DNA of 64,000 nucleotides from Chlamydiota bacterium (GCA_013286595.1 JABDFI010000003.1:1-64000); one strand, 5' to 3'. Counted from the first letter of the stretch, positions 47,483-59,077 are shown. The notes: generated from the letters alone by a model not told the origin. A program made the numbers and translations.

Positions 47483-48271
47483 TTATTTAAGAGGGGATAA
47501 TTCTTTAGCTCTTTGATAGGCCGCGATGAACGTGTTCATGATGCCAGACCGTACGCCTTCACTTTCCATTACTTGAGTCCCTGCAATGGTCATTCCTGCA
47601 GGAGATGAGACTTGCCATCTAAGTTCTCCTGGATGTTTTTTTGTATGCTCGAGCATCTGCAAGGCTCCTTGCATCGTTTGCATGACAATTTTCATCGCTT
47701 CACCACTGGTAAAGCCCATGATAATGCCAGCATCTACCATGGCTTCGATCATCATCAAAATGAATGCAGGCCCTGACCCTGCTAAGGAAGAGATCGCATC
47801 CATCTTTTCTTCAGGAAGCCAAATGACAAGGCCCAAGGGTGAAAGTAATTGGGTGATTTGCTCTTTGACATCGGTGGGAAGCGAAGGATGTTCTGCTAGT
47901 CCCATTACTCCCTGACCGTATTCTACAGCGAGATTGGGCATCATCCGCAGGATGAGTTGTTTGTCCCCAAATACTTGATTCAGTTGACTTAAAGAAACGC
48001 CTGCCAACACGCTTATCAGAATGTGCTGGGATTTTAAATGGGGCTTAAGTTGTTCAGCTGAACGTTGAAGATCTTTTGGTTTGACGATTAAAAAAATGAG
48101 TTCAGAATTGGCTGTCACTTCTTGAGGGTCTTGGCAAGAGCGGATTTCCGGATATTCTTTCAAAAAGCTCATGGGAGGGTAGTGATCATAGACGGATAAA
48201 TGATGAGAAGAGAGTAGGCGTTTTGCCATGCTTCTTCCCATATTGCCACAACCAATAATTCCGATTTTCAT
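47483..48271 (-). CDS. proC: Pyrroline-5-carboxylate reductase
   Basis: IGIIGCGNMGRSMAKRLL, LVKPKDL, MPNLAVEYGQGVMGL, SSLAGSGPAFI, SPAGMTIAG. Confidence 0.93.
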   Translation of the reverse strand: MKIGIIGCGNMGRSMAKRLLSSHHLSVYDHYPPMSFLKEYPEIRSCQDPQEVTANSELIFLIVKPKDLQRSAEQLKPHLKSQHILISVLAGVSLSQLNQVFGDKQLILRMMPNLAVEYGQGVMGLAEHPSLPTDVKEQITQLLSPLGLVIWLPEEKMDAISSLAGSGPAFILMMIEAMVDAGIIMGFTSGEAMKIVMQTMQGALQMLEHTKKHPGELRWQVSSPAGMTIAGTQVMESEGVRSGIMNTFIAAYQRAKELSPLK

Positions 48272-48413
48272 GCGTGTATCCTATGCGGTACAAATTAGTC
48301 TCAGATGTCTATATAACATGTAAAACCTTTAAATCGTATTGATTAATATTGATCTGTTTGCCATGTTGAAAAATCGACGCTTGGACCCCATTCGTGTTCG
48401 ATCGATAAGGTAA

Positions 48414-48575
48414 TAACCTAACTTGCCCCCTATCCTCCCTTAGACGCGTAAGCGAGACAGGTAAGATGCAAGATTCGTGAGGAAGCCAAGGTAGTTCACC
48501 TTGGCGACGAACGAAGCGCAGCAGATTGCCTGTCGCAGCTCGCGGATAAAGGAGGATAGGGGGCAAGTTGGGTTA
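48414..48575. repeat. MITE-like element A, copy 2 (162 bp)
   Basis: TAACCTAACTTGCCCCCTATCCTCC / GGAGGATAGGGGGCAAGTTGGGTTA ends and shared interior AAGCCAAGGTAGTTCACCTTGGCGA. Confidence 0.85.
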
Positions 48576-48601
48576 ATAGTATTCCATGTTAAGAGGACAC
48601 C

Positions 48602-50023
48602 GTGCAAGAACAGCAACCAAAGGGATTGCGCTATCTTATTCTCGCTCAAATCTGGGAGCGATTGGGGTATTATTCCTTGCAAACTATCCTCATTCTTTTT
48701 CTCACTAAGGCGCTTCTTTTATCTGAAAAAAATGCCTACTTAATCCATGGGACTTTTACTTCCATGCTTTTCCTTGCAGCCATGATAGGTAGTTATTATG
48801 CAGAACGCTATCTGGGGTTCTTCAGAGCGGTGATGGTGGGGGGAGCTTTTCTTCTCCTGGGTTATCTCATGTTAGCGTGGTCTTCTCTTACATGGATGGG
48901 ACTGAGCTTGGTGATCGTCGGCAATGGTCTTTTTACTCCTAGCTTGTTGCACTCGATCAAGGAATTGTTTAAGCCTGATGATCAGCGTTGTGTAAGAGCT
49001 TTTTCATTTCTCTCGATGGGAATGTGCATCGGAGCTATGATCCCACCTTTGTTTTTAGGATGGATTATCAAGGTATATGGATGGGAAGCTGGCTTTTTAA
49101 GCGCGGCTTTAGCTGTTTTCATCAGCTTGGTCATCGTTTTCAGTCGACGTCATTTCTATAGAAGGTTGAGTTCTATTCCTTTAGCAAAAGTCATGAATAT
49201 CCGTTTGTTGGCGGGGTTAGTCACATCTTGTGGTGTCTTTTATTTTTTGTTTCAGTTTCCGCGAGAAACCAATTGGTTGATCTCATGTGTTATCTTTCCC
49301 GCGCTGTTGGGCTGGGTATTTTTTTTGCTAAAAAAAAGTCGGGGATTACAAGTCAACACTGTGGGTAGTTTGTTGCTTCTCCTTGTTTCAATTGGTTATT
49401 GGACAGTTCAAAGTCAAACGTGGACTTCATTAATTCTTTATGCTGATAAAAACATATCCAAGCACTGGATGGGGATCACGCTAGATGCTGAATGGACCCG
49501 GTTCTTTTATCCTTTATTTTTATTTTTTTTGATCCCTTTGTTTATCCGTATAGGAGGAGTCGTTGAGAAGAAAGGGCTTTCTTTTATGATGAAAGGATTG
49601 TCCTTAAGCGTTTTATGTCTTTCTTTTGGGTTTTATGTGCTGGGGATGGGAGGAGTCTTTTTTAGCGATCATGGAGAGGTGTCAGCGTGGTGGTTAATCG
49701 CTAGCTATTTCATTCAAGCCCTAGGAGAATTATGCTTAATCCCGATCGCATTGTCTTTCTTCTCAGGAGTATTACCTCAGCATGTAAGGGGTATGATGTT
49801 AACAGCGTGGTTTATTGCTCGAGCAGTTGCTTTTTCTTTAGGAGCAGAGCTTGCCACTTTAACGGCAGTTCCTTTGGATGCTACCCTTATAGAAAGTTTG
49901 CAAGTCTACAATTCAGCATTCATCCTCTACGGTACAATAGCCTTAGGACTTTCAATTGCTAGTTTTGTCTTCCTACCAACTTATAAAAGGTTTAAAGAGT
50001 GGGATGTTTCCCAATCTTCCTGA
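48602..50023 (+). CDS. POT/PTR-family oligopeptide transporter, GTG start
   Basis: IWERLGYYSLQTILILFLT…, ALGELCLIPIALSFFSGVLPQHVRGMMLTAWF. Confidence 0.85.
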   Translation: MQEQQPKGLRYLILAQIWERLGYYSLQTILILFLTKALLLSEKNAYLIHGTFTSMLFLAAMIGSYYAERYLGFFRAVMVGGAFLLLGYLMLAWSSLTWMGLSLVIVGNGLFTPSLLHSIKELFKPDDQRCVRAFSFLSMGMCIGAMIPPLFLGWIIKVYGWEAGFLSAALAVFISLVIVFSRRHFYRRLSSIPLAKVMNIRLLAGLVTSCGVFYFLFQFPRETNWLISCVIFPALLGWVFFLLKKSRGLQVNTVGSLLLLLVSIGYWTVQSQTWTSLILYADKNISKHWMGITLDAEWTRFFYPLFLFFLIPLFIRIGGVVEKKGLSFMMKGLSLSVLCLSFGFYVLGMGGVFFSDHGEVSAWWLIASYFIQALGELCLIPIALSFFSGVLPQHVRGMMLTAWFIARAVAFSLGAELATLTAVPLDATLIESLQVYNSAFILYGTIALGLSIASFVFLPTYKRFKEWDVSQSS

Positions 50024-50766
50024 TGTTTCCCAAATATCCCCTTAAAAGGAACGATGTATTTTTGCATGCCACTCGGCAGGAGATCTGTATTATCTAGAAG
50101 ATCGTTCATCATGTTTTTTAGATTTTCCTTGATGAAGACGGATTTTAGCATTTGGCCCAGTACGGAGTTCATGATCTGATCCATAGGTAATCCCCCTTCA
50201 CTACTAATGTTGGTCAATTCAATCCGACTGATTGTAGGAAGACGTTTTGTACTTCCTCCTTCTTTGAGATAAACGACGTCAACACTAATATTGGTTAAGA
50301 CCAACTTTTTAATGAGAATTGTTCGGTTAGAGGATCCTCTTTTACCCGTATTTTTTTGATCTTCCAGTGTTGTGTTTTGTAGATTTTGCATGATTCTTGT
50401 CCAGTTCCCTTTCGTGCCTGATGCGGAATCAAATTCTAAATCCAAATAGACGTCGTTTAAATTGATCTCATCGATGACGACATCTTGTTTGAGGTACTGG
50501 GTAAAAGGAGCCAAGACATTCATTGTTTTGCACTTAAATGCTAAGGATTGCTGTGTTCCAGGAGGGTTGCCTATTTCGATTTTATTGACGGTTATTTCCC
50601 CCCAACCTAGTCCCATGCTGCCAATTCCCACGTAGACCTTCATCTTTTTGGCAAGGTTGTTAGCTACGATATCTGGAACGCGTGACCAACCGATGAAGGC
50701 AACGATAACAGCAGCTATGATGATGACGATCAATAAACCTGCCAGAGAAGAAAGAAAGGTTTTCAT
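49981..50766 (-). CDS. AsmA-like membrane-anchored hypothetical protein
   Basis: N-terminal TM plus AsmA-like GIGSMGLGWGEITVNKIEIGNPPG. Confidence 0.6.
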   Translation of the reverse strand: MKTFLSSLAGLLIVIIIAAVIVAFIGWSRVPDIVANNLAKKMKVYVGIGSMGLGWGEITVNKIEIGNPPGTQQSLAFKCKTMNVLAPFTQYLKQDVVIDEINLNDVYLDLEFDSASGTKGNWTRIMQNLQNTTLEDQKNTGKRGSSNRTILIKKLVLTNISVDVVYLKEGGSTKRLPTISRIELTNISSEGGLPMDQIMNSVLGQMLKSVFIKENLKNMMNDLLDNTDLLPSGMQKYIVPFKGIFGKHQEDWETSHSLNLL

Positions 50767-50823
50767 AGGTTGATCCTCCGTTTATTTTCAAAATAATATA
50801 AAATACTGTTCGTATCAATATAA

Positions 50824-50860
50824 AATAAAAGAGGCACTCAAATTGAGTGCCTCTTTTATT
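50824..50860. terminator. Perfect 18-bp stem terminator downstream of groEL
   Basis: AATAAAAGAGGCACTCAA A TTGAGTGCCTCTTTTATT. Confidence 0.85.
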
Positions 50861-50881
50861 GTTGGAATTAATTGATTTGGT

Positions 50882-52522
<1,641 letters not shown>

Positions 52523-52529
52523 TTAAAGA

Positions 52530-52841
52530 TTAATTGACAATTGCAATGATATCATCAGCTCTCAAGATGACGAATTCATCATCTTCGATCGTCACATCTT
52601 GACCTGCGTATTTATCCATCAAAATCATATCGCCGATTTTGACTGGGATAGGGATGAGTTTACCATCAGATGTAGTCGTGCCTGTGCCAATTGCAATCAC
52701 TTTAGCTGTTTCTTGTTTCTTTTTTGCTGTATCCGGAAGGATAATGCCGCCTTTTAACGTCTGTTCTTGTTCTAAGCGTTGAACAAGAACACGGTTTCCA
52801 AGGGGCTTGAGAGTGAGTTTTTTTGTGGTTTCTTGTACCAT
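52530..52841 (-). CDS. groES: 10-kDa co-chaperonin GroES
   Basis: LKPLGNRVLVQRLEQEQTLKGGIILPDTAKKKQETAKVIAIG. Confidence 0.96.
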   Translation of the reverse strand: MVQETTKKLTLKPLGNRVLVQRLEQEQTLKGGIILPDTAKKKQETAKVIAIGTGTTTSDGKLIPIPVKIGDMILMDKYAGQDVTIEDDEFVILRADDIIAIVN

Positions 52842-52885
52842 GGGTTTTTCCTCCTCATTAAGGTGGTTAACATTTTATCGCTCTC

Positions 52886-52915
52886 ATTGTAGAAGTAGCC
52901 AGATTTTTTTGACAA
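52886..52915 (-). promoter_or_regulatory. Putative sigma66/sigma70-like promoter for groESL
   Basis: TTGTCA - 18 nt - TACAAT on the minus strand. Confidence 0.5.
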
Positions 52916-52921
52916 CAAAAA

Positions 52922-52948
52922 TTAGCAGTAAATGAGTTAAATTGCTAA
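52922..52948. promoter_or_regulatory. Degenerate CIRCE-like operator
   Basis: TTAGCAGTA-N9-AATTGCTAA versus consensus TTAGCACTC-N9-GAGTGCTAA; TTAGCA/TGCTAA half-sites perfect, 9-9-9 spacing kept. Confidence 0.65.
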
Positions 52949-53006
52949 ATTGTTGTAAAATATATTTTTAATTAGGTGTTTAGAGTTGAGTTCTGTATAG
53001 TTATTT

Positions 53007-54878
53007 TTGGCAAATTGTATCGGAGGTTTTATGGCTATTTCGCAAAGTATCCCACAAAGTGATCGGATAAAAGATCGATCGCAAACGCCTAAACAGTGGT
53101 GTTGGGATGTCGACGCGATGTACTCTTCATGGGAACTCTGGGAGCAGGAATTCAAATCGGTTGGAAACGAGTCGCAAAGTCCTCGTTGGCCCCAGATTGA
53201 AGAGCTGCGCAAGAAATGGAGCCAAACTCCTGAAACTTTCAAACAATTGATTGAATTCTGCTTATCCTTAGAAAGAAACTTATCAAAGCTATATACCTAT
53301 GCTCATTTGCGCCATGACGAGGATGTGGCTAGCGAGATCCCCAAGCAAGCTTATTCAAGAATCACATCTTTACTTCATGATTTTTCCCAAGAAACTTCCT
53401 GGATCCAGCCTGCAGTGCTCGACTTGCCCGATGAGCAGATGGCGCAATTTTTGAAATCCCCAGTCTTGAAGGATTACGTCTTTCACATTGAAAAGACCTT
53501 GAGGATGAAAGCGCATACATTGCCAGAAGCTGAAGAAGAGTTGATGGCTCGCGCTGGGAAGGCCTTGCAAACGGCAAGTCAAGCATTCAGCGCTTTTAAT
53601 AATGCCGATCTTAAATTTTCTCCTGTCATCGACGGCAAGGGCAATGAACGGGAAATGACACATGGTAAGTATCTTTTATACCTAAGAGATAACGATCGCG
53701 TGCTGCGAGAGGGAGCTTTTAAGTCGATGCACCGCTCGTTTTTAGCTTTTGAAAATACGATCTGTGAACTGTTGAATGGACAAATTCAATCCCATCTCTT
53801 TGATGCCAAAGCGCGTAAATTCAATTCTTGCTTAGAAGCTGCACTATTCCCCAATCAAGTCGACTTAAAAGTGTATAAAGCGCTCATCGAAGCTGTGCGC
53901 TCTCAACTCCCTGCGGTTCATCGCTATATTAGCTTGAGAAAAAAAGCTTTGCAACTCGATCGAGTTCATGCCTACGATTTACATCTTTCTTTGGTCAAGC
54001 AAGTAGAGATGGGAATGCCTTACGATGAAGCTGTCGAAGCGATTATTGCTTCTTTAGAACCTATGGGTGACGCTTACCGAGAAGTGCTGAAAAAAGGACT
54101 GACAGATGATCGCTGGGTGGATCGCTATGAAAATGAGCGCAAGAGATCAGGAGCGTACTCAAGCGGATGTTATGATAGCATGCCCTATATTTTAATGAAT
54201 TATCAGGGCATCTTAAATGATGTGATGACCTTGACGCACGAAGCGGGACATAGCATGCATTCCTACTTAAGCCGTCAAGGACAACCCTTTCATTATTCTC
54301 AGTACTCGATTTTTGTGGCAGAGGTCGCCTCTACATTTCATGAAGAGCTCTTATCGCGCTACTTGCTTTCCCAAGCTAAAACGAATGAAGAAAAGGCTTA
54401 TCTGATCAACCAAAAAATCGATGATATGCGTGGGACATTGGTAAGGCAAACTCTCTTTGCAGAATTCGAACTCAAATTGCATACATTTGCAGAGCAAGGA
54501 ATACCTATTACCCCAGCTCTTCTCAATCAGGAGTATCGTCAACTCAACGCCGAGTATTACGGCCCTGATTTTTATTTAGATGAGGAGCTTGACATCGAGT
54601 GGGCGCGCATTCCTCATTTTTATTACAATTTTTATGTGTACCAGTATGCAACGGGAATTAGCGCTGCCCACGCTTTAGTAGAGAAAGTTCTCCGTGAAGG
54701 ACCAGCAGCTCGCGATGATTACATGGCTTTTTTGTCTGCAGGATCAAGCCGTTATCCTTTAGATGTTCTTAAAGGTGCAGGTGTGGATATGCGTTCATCA
54801 GAACCCGTGGTGTCTGCCATGAAGCGCTTTGGAGAGTTGGTCAATACCTTAGAAGATCTCTTGCTTAAAAAATCATGA
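53007..54878 (+). CDS. pepF: Oligoendopeptidase F (M3B)
   Basis: TLTHEAGHSMHSY zinc motif; adjacent to groES as in other chlamydiae. Confidence 0.93.
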   Translation: MANCIGGFMAISQSIPQSDRIKDRSQTPKQWCWDVDAMYSSWELWEQEFKSVGNESQSPRWPQIEELRKKWSQTPETFKQLIEFCLSLERNLSKLYTYAHLRHDEDVASEIPKQAYSRITSLLHDFSQETSWIQPAVLDLPDEQMAQFLKSPVLKDYVFHIEKTLRMKAHTLPEAEEELMARAGKALQTASQAFSAFNNADLKFSPVIDGKGNEREMTHGKYLLYLRDNDRVLREGAFKSMHRSFLAFENTICELLNGQIQSHLFDAKARKFNSCLEAALFPNQVDLKVYKALIEAVRSQLPAVHRYISLRKKALQLDRVHAYDLHLSLVKQVEMGMPYDEAVEAIIASLEPMGDAYREVLKKGLTDDRWVDRYENERKRSGAYSSGCYDSMPYILMNYQGILNDVMTLTHEAGHSMHSYLSRQGQPFHYSQYSIFVAEVASTFHEELLSRYLLSQAKTNEEKAYLINQKIDDMRGTLVRQTLFAEFELKLHTFAEQGIPITPALLNQEYRQLNAEYYGPDFYLDEELDIEWARIPHFYYNFYVYQYATGISAAHALVEKVLREGPAARDDYMAFLSAGSSRYPLDVLKGAGVDMRSSEPVVSAMKRFGELVNTLEDLLLKKS

Positions 54879-54892
54879 GGCAATTGCCTCAT
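54875..54892. repeat. 18-bp perfect palindrome ATGAGGCAATTGCCTCAT overlapping the pepF stop
   Basis: Short form of the GAGGCAATTGC repeat; TGA at 54876-54878 lies inside it; A-rich tract follows. Confidence 0.8.
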
Positions 54893-55003
54893 CAAAAAAA
54901 AATATTGCTTGAAATGGAAAGGAACAGTATACCGAACATGATTCAAATGGGTTTTTTTTGATAGAGTACATATCCCATTGGATAATTGGGAAACGGCACA
55001 TTC

Positions 55004-55282
55004 ATGGATAAGCGCTACAAAGATTCTTTCGTCGTCATGAATGAAAAAGGGTTACATACACGCCCTTCTACAGAGCTTGTTAAATGTGCAACCTCGTTCA
55101 AAGCGCAGGTCACGCTGCGCTATCAAAATTGCACTGTCAATGCTAAATCTCTTCTGGGAATTCTGATGCTAGCAGCAACTCGTGGCGCTAAGATTTCCGT
55201 GGAAGCAGTGGGGGAAGATGCTGAGGTCGCCGTGCGATCGATCTTAAATCTGGCTCGTAACAAATTTAACATTAAATATTAG
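55004..55282 (+). CDS. ptsH: HPr-like phosphocarrier protein
   Basis: NEKGLHTRPSTELVK (His site) and VNAKSLLGILML (Ser site). Confidence 0.88.
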   Translation: MDKRYKDSFVVMNEKGLHTRPSTELVKCATSFKAQVTLRYQNCTVNAKSLLGILMLAATRGAKISVEAVGEDAEVAVRSILNLARNKFNIKY

Positions 55283-55284
55283 TT

Positions 55285-55701
55285 TTAATCTTCTTGCACA
55301 GCTACTGCTTTTTCTAGGATTTCCTTGCGACAGTAAACGGGGATGTTGCTCATCAGAGCGATGATCAGACTGTCACTCGGCCTTGTATCAATTTCGACAA
55401 TCATTTTTTGCTCGCCGACTTGTTGCTCAAGATAAAGACGGGCAAAATAGATCGTATCTTCAATGTTATTGATCACGACTTGGAGGGGCTTAATATCAAA
55501 TCCTGCGAAAATGGAGTGTAGAAGTTGATGGGTGAGGGGACGGGTTCTTTTTTCTTCTGTCAAGTAGGATTGAATGTTTTGTCCCACTTGAGGATCGGTA
55601 TAGATGGCAAATCGCTTTTGATCTGTGCCTAAAATGATCACCGTATAGGTAGGTGATTGCATGATCTTGTTAAATGTAACTGGAATAAGCTCCGCTACCA
55701 T
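55285..55701 (-). CDS. Bifunctional nuclease domain (DUF151) protein
   Basis: YTVIILGTDQKRFAIYTDP … IDTRPSDSLIIALMSNIPVY. Confidence 0.8.
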   Translation of the reverse strand: MVAELIPVTFNKIMQSPTYTVIILGTDQKRFAIYTDPQVGQNIQSYLTEEKRTRPLTHQLLHSIFAGFDIKPLQVVINNIEDTIYFARLYLEQQVGEQKMIVEIDTRPSDSLIIALMSNIPVYCRKEILEKAVAVQED

Positions 55702-55724
55702 CGTCTCTTTCCTTTTTCACCATA

Positions 55725-56447
55725 TTAAGGGCGGATGACAATTTGTCCATCGAAAAAGCCGATGATGATTCTTCCAGCTAAATTCAGGAACAAACCTGTA
55801 TCGACAACCCCTGGTAACTGGAGTAAAGTGAGGTGGGTCTGTTCTGGCGAGGAGATAGTATGTTTAAAAGGGATATCGATAAGATAATTTCCATTATCCG
55901 TGATGAATTTCGAACCATCTTGTGCTAAACGGAATACACCTTCATAACCAGCTTTTTTGATGCTGTGCCATGTGGAGAGGGGAGCAAAAGGGAGAATTTC
56001 AACAGGTAATTTGCAATTTCCCAATTCAGAGACAAGTTTAGATTCGTCCACGATAACAATCATTTCACGGCTCATGCTCGCTACAATCTTTTCTCTTACA
56101 TGAGCTCCGCCACCACCTTTGATCATCCTCTTTTTAGAATCGATTTGATCAGCGCCATCTACTGTAACATCTAAAAAAGAGACAGTATCGATGTCTAAAA
56201 GAGGAAGGTGTCCATCCTGAGCTTGACGAAGAGAGTTTTCAGAGCTCGCGATGACTTGCACGTTCAATCCCTCTTGATGTCTCTGAATGAGCCTTTCAAT
56301 AAAAAAGTGTGCGGTTGATCCTGTTCCCAAACCAACTAGCATCCCATCTTCGATTAAATCAGCGGCGCGGTAGCCAACTGTTTTTTTTATTAACTCTCTG
56401 GACATATGAAAAAAAGGAAGGTAAAATAAACCGATAAATCGCATCAT
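55725..56447 (-). CDS. rpiA: Ribose-5-phosphate isomerase A
   Basis: VGLGTGSTAHFFIE, DVTVDGADQID, KGGGGAHVREKIVA, VDESKLV. Confidence 0.93.
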   Translation of the reverse strand: MMRFIGLFYLPFFHMSRELIKKTVGYRAADLIEDGMLVGLGTGSTAHFFIERLIQRHQEGLNVQVIASSENSLRQAQDGHLPLLDIDTVSFLDVTVDGADQIDSKKRMIKGGGGAHVREKIVASMSREMIVIVDESKLVSELGNCKLPVEILPFAPLSTWHSIKKAGYEGVFRLAQDGSKFITDNGNYLIDIPFKHTISSPEQTHLTLLQLPGVVDTGLFLNLAGRIIIGFFDGQIVIRP

Positions 56448-56458
56448 ATCAGTGGACT

Positions 56459-57214
56459 ATGATTACATTACAAGTACTTTCTCAGCATCTAGAAGATCTC
56501 TTGACTCCCTCGAATTTTAACGATTACTGTCCCAATGGAGTGCAAGTCGAAGGAAAGAAAGAGATACGCTCTTTAGCTTTTGCCGTTTCCGCTTCTCAAG
56601 CTGCCATCGAGCAAGCAGTTGCCAAGAAGGCTGATGCCTTGATTGCGCACCACGGCATGTTCTGGCAAAAAGATCCTTATCCTATCGTCGGCATCAAAAA
56701 AAATAAGCTAGATTTATTGCTTAAACATCAGATGAGTTTATTAGCTTATCATTTACCGCTTGATGCGCATCAAGAAGTCGGTAACAATTGGAAGGCTGCA
56801 CGGGATCTTCATATGAAAGATCTCAAGCCCTTTTTTCCTCTAGATAAAGGATGGTTGGGCGTTAAAGGAGCGGTTCCCTCCTTGCCTGTGGAGGATTTTA
56901 AACGTCAATTGGAAGCTTATTATGGTCATCCTGCTCATTGCGCCTTAGGGGGACCTGAAAAAATCCATTCTGCAGCTATCATTTCTGGTGGAGCGCATCG
57001 CTCCATTGATCGCGCTATTCAAGAGGGCGTTGATTGTTTCATCACAGGAAGCTTTGATGAACCTATTTGGGATATTGCACATGAACAGAAGATCCATTTT
57101 TTTGCGCTTGGACATTATGCCACAGAACGAGTAGGTGTATTAGCTTTGATGAAGCATCTCCAACAACAATTCAACCTATCTTGTTCATTTATTGAACTAC
57201 CCAACCCTTTCTGA
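56459..57214 (+). CDS. Nif3-like dinuclear metal-center protein (DUF34)
   Basis: DYCPNGVQVEGKKEI, ADALIAHHGMFW, YHLPLDAH, DCFITGSFDEP, GHYATERVGVLAL. Confidence 0.88.
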   Translation: MITLQVLSQHLEDLLTPSNFNDYCPNGVQVEGKKEIRSLAFAVSASQAAIEQAVAKKADALIAHHGMFWQKDPYPIVGIKKNKLDLLLKHQMSLLAYHLPLDAHQEVGNNWKAARDLHMKDLKPFFPLDKGWLGVKGAVPSLPVEDFKRQLEAYYGHPAHCALGGPEKIHSAAIISGGAHRSIDRAIQEGVDCFITGSFDEPIWDIAHEQKIHFFALGHYATERVGVLALMKHLQQQFNLSCSFIELPNPF

Positions 57215-57225
57215 AAGGAGCTTTT

Positions 57226-58008
57226 ATGACAATGTCCTCACTAAATGGAAAGGTAGCTCTTATTACAGGAGCAGGACAAGGTTTGGGCGCTTATTATGCA
57301 CAAGTTCTCGCTAGGAATGGAGCTTCTGTAGTGCTTAGTGGGCGCTCAATAGAGAAATTAAACAAGGTTGCTGAAAGAATCAACAACAATGGAGGAAAGG
57401 CATTTCCCTTCCTATTGGACGTGGCCGATTGTAATGGCTTTGACGGAAAAATTGAAGAAATCATTCAAAAGGTTGGGCCAGTAGACATACTGGTTAATAA
57501 TGCTGCTGTTTCAGAAGACAAAAACATTTTCGATATTTCTCAGCATGATTGGGATCTTCACATGGATACCAATCTGAGAGGCTTATTTTTCTTGTCACAA
57601 TCAGTGGCTAAACACATGAAGACTCGGCCACAAGGTGGGAACATTATTAATATTGCTGCAATTAACGGTGATCACATTCGGAAAAATTGCATTCCATTTA
57701 GCGTTTCTAAAGCGGGCGTTATCCATTTAACAAAAGCGATGGCGTACGAATTGATCGAACATAAAATTAGAGTGAATGCGATCTCTTTGGGTCTATTTGC
57801 TTCTGAATCTGTCAGTCAATGGTTGCAGAATGATCCAAAAGCACAAGATTACGTTGATAGGATCCCAATAAAAAGAGCAGGACAATTGTCAGATATAGAA
57901 GGCCCTCTTTTATTACTTGCATCAGAAGCTTCCAGTTACATGGTTGGTACAATTTTGAAGGTCGACGGAGGCTTTTCTATAGACGTTTTTATGAATATCG
58001 ATATTTGA
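57226..58008 (+). CDS. Short-chain dehydrogenase/reductase
   Basis: ALITGAGQGLGAYYAQ, VNNAA, SVSKAGVIHLTKAMAYEL, VDGGFS. Confidence 0.9.
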   Translation: MTMSSLNGKVALITGAGQGLGAYYAQVLARNGASVVLSGRSIEKLNKVAERINNNGGKAFPFLLDVADCNGFDGKIEEIIQKVGPVDILVNNAAVSEDKNIFDISQHDWDLHMDTNLRGLFFLSQSVAKHMKTRPQGGNIINIAAINGDHIRKNCIPFSVSKAGVIHLTKAMAYELIEHKIRVNAISLGLFASESVSQWLQNDPKAQDYVDRIPIKRAGQLSDIEGPLLLLASEASSYMVGTILKVDGGFSIDVFMNIDI

Positions 58009-58109
58009 GTAGGAGTTATTCTCCTTAACGGGAAATCAACGCAGGGAAAATTGAAAATTTTTATATCCCTGCACCCATGTGTCCATACTTTTACCCATAA
58101 TTTTTGATG

Positions 58110-58230
58110 ATTTTTTACCACCCGCTTCGCTAGAGAGCACAGAGAGCGGCTTCGCCGTCACAAAAGACCCAGTTCACCAAGACGGCGAAGCCGCTCTCTG
58201 TGCTCTCTAGCGAAGCGGGTGGTAAAAAAT
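58110..58230. repeat. Perfect 50-bp inverted repeat with 21-nt loop
   Basis: 58110-58159 is the exact reverse complement of 58181-58230 (GACGGCGAAGCCGCTCTCTGTGCTCTCTAGCGAAGCGGGTGGTAAAAAAT). Confidence 0.9.
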
Positions 58231-58288
58231 AAAGCAAACTCTCACAGATGAGTTCATGTATTTATTAGCATAACTTCAACGGCAAGAA

Positions 58289-58315
58289 GCTCTGGCGCGC
58301 AGCGCCAGGGCTTTT
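58289..58315 (+). terminator. GC-rich hairpin followed by T-run
   Basis: GCTCTGGCG CGCAG CGCCAGGGC TTTTT. Confidence 0.65.
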
Positions 58316-58426
58316 TGAGAAGTTGTAGTCGCCGTCCTTCCTCCAGAAGAGAGAACAAAAAAACGGTGAGGCAAACAACTTTAATCTACCATATCCAGAT
58401 CGCAGAGATTGCCTCATACGTTGTCA

Positions 58427-59077
58427 TCATACCCAGTTATGCACTGGCGGGAGATACGTTATAACAATCTCCACCAGATCCTTTGGAAGCTGTTCGTCTA
58501 AAGCATTCCTAGGTACAATGTGTCGAGCAGCCAATGGATATTCAGCTACTGATTCCATAGCTTTGGATTTATCTCTATCTCCCAATCCAAAGCATCCATC
58601 AATTCGCCCTTCCTTCACATATATGGCCGTTGCCAAAGGGCTTACTTGAGGAATGAATACAGAGGTAAATGATTTTATGGGTTTGACAGAAGAATAAACG
58701 ATTAAGTGAGGTGATGAGCCATCGGGTCTTGCTAGATGCGCAAAAGGAACCTCTTCAATAATACCATCTTTGCGAATGATGTGTATTATTCGTTCCTGTG
58801 GTTCTACATAGACTCTCTTCGAGTTGTATGGGAGATTCTTATCGAATTCTTTAGAGGCCAGTAATTGATCCCAGCCAGAACATTCAAAAATTGGCTTAAT
58901 TAAAGCTGTAATTGAAGCCACCGGAGCTTTTGGACTGCTAGTTTTCGGCTCAATTGAAGTTACCGGAGCTTTTGGACTGCCCGCTTCCGCAACATAATTC
59001 TCAATGAGTTGAGGTTGTTCACTATAATAGAGAGCGGACCATTCAGCGGACGCTCCTGTTTTTGGGACCATAGACAT
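58427..59077 (-). CDS. Hypothetical protein
   Basis: 216 aa; internal direct repeat PKAPVTSIEPKTSSPKAPVASI; C-terminal LPKDLVEIVITYLPP. Confidence 0.6.
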   Translation of the reverse strand: MSMVPKTGASAEWSALYYSEQPQLIENYVAEAGSPKAPVTSIEPKTSSPKAPVASITALIKPIFECSGWDQLLASKEFDKNLPYNSKRVYVEPQERIIHIIRKDGIIEEVPFAHLARPDGSSPHLIVYSSVKPIKSFTSVFIPQVSPLATAIYVKEGRIDGCFGLGDRDKSKAMESVAEYPLAARHIVPRNALDEQLPKDLVEIVITYLPPVHNWV

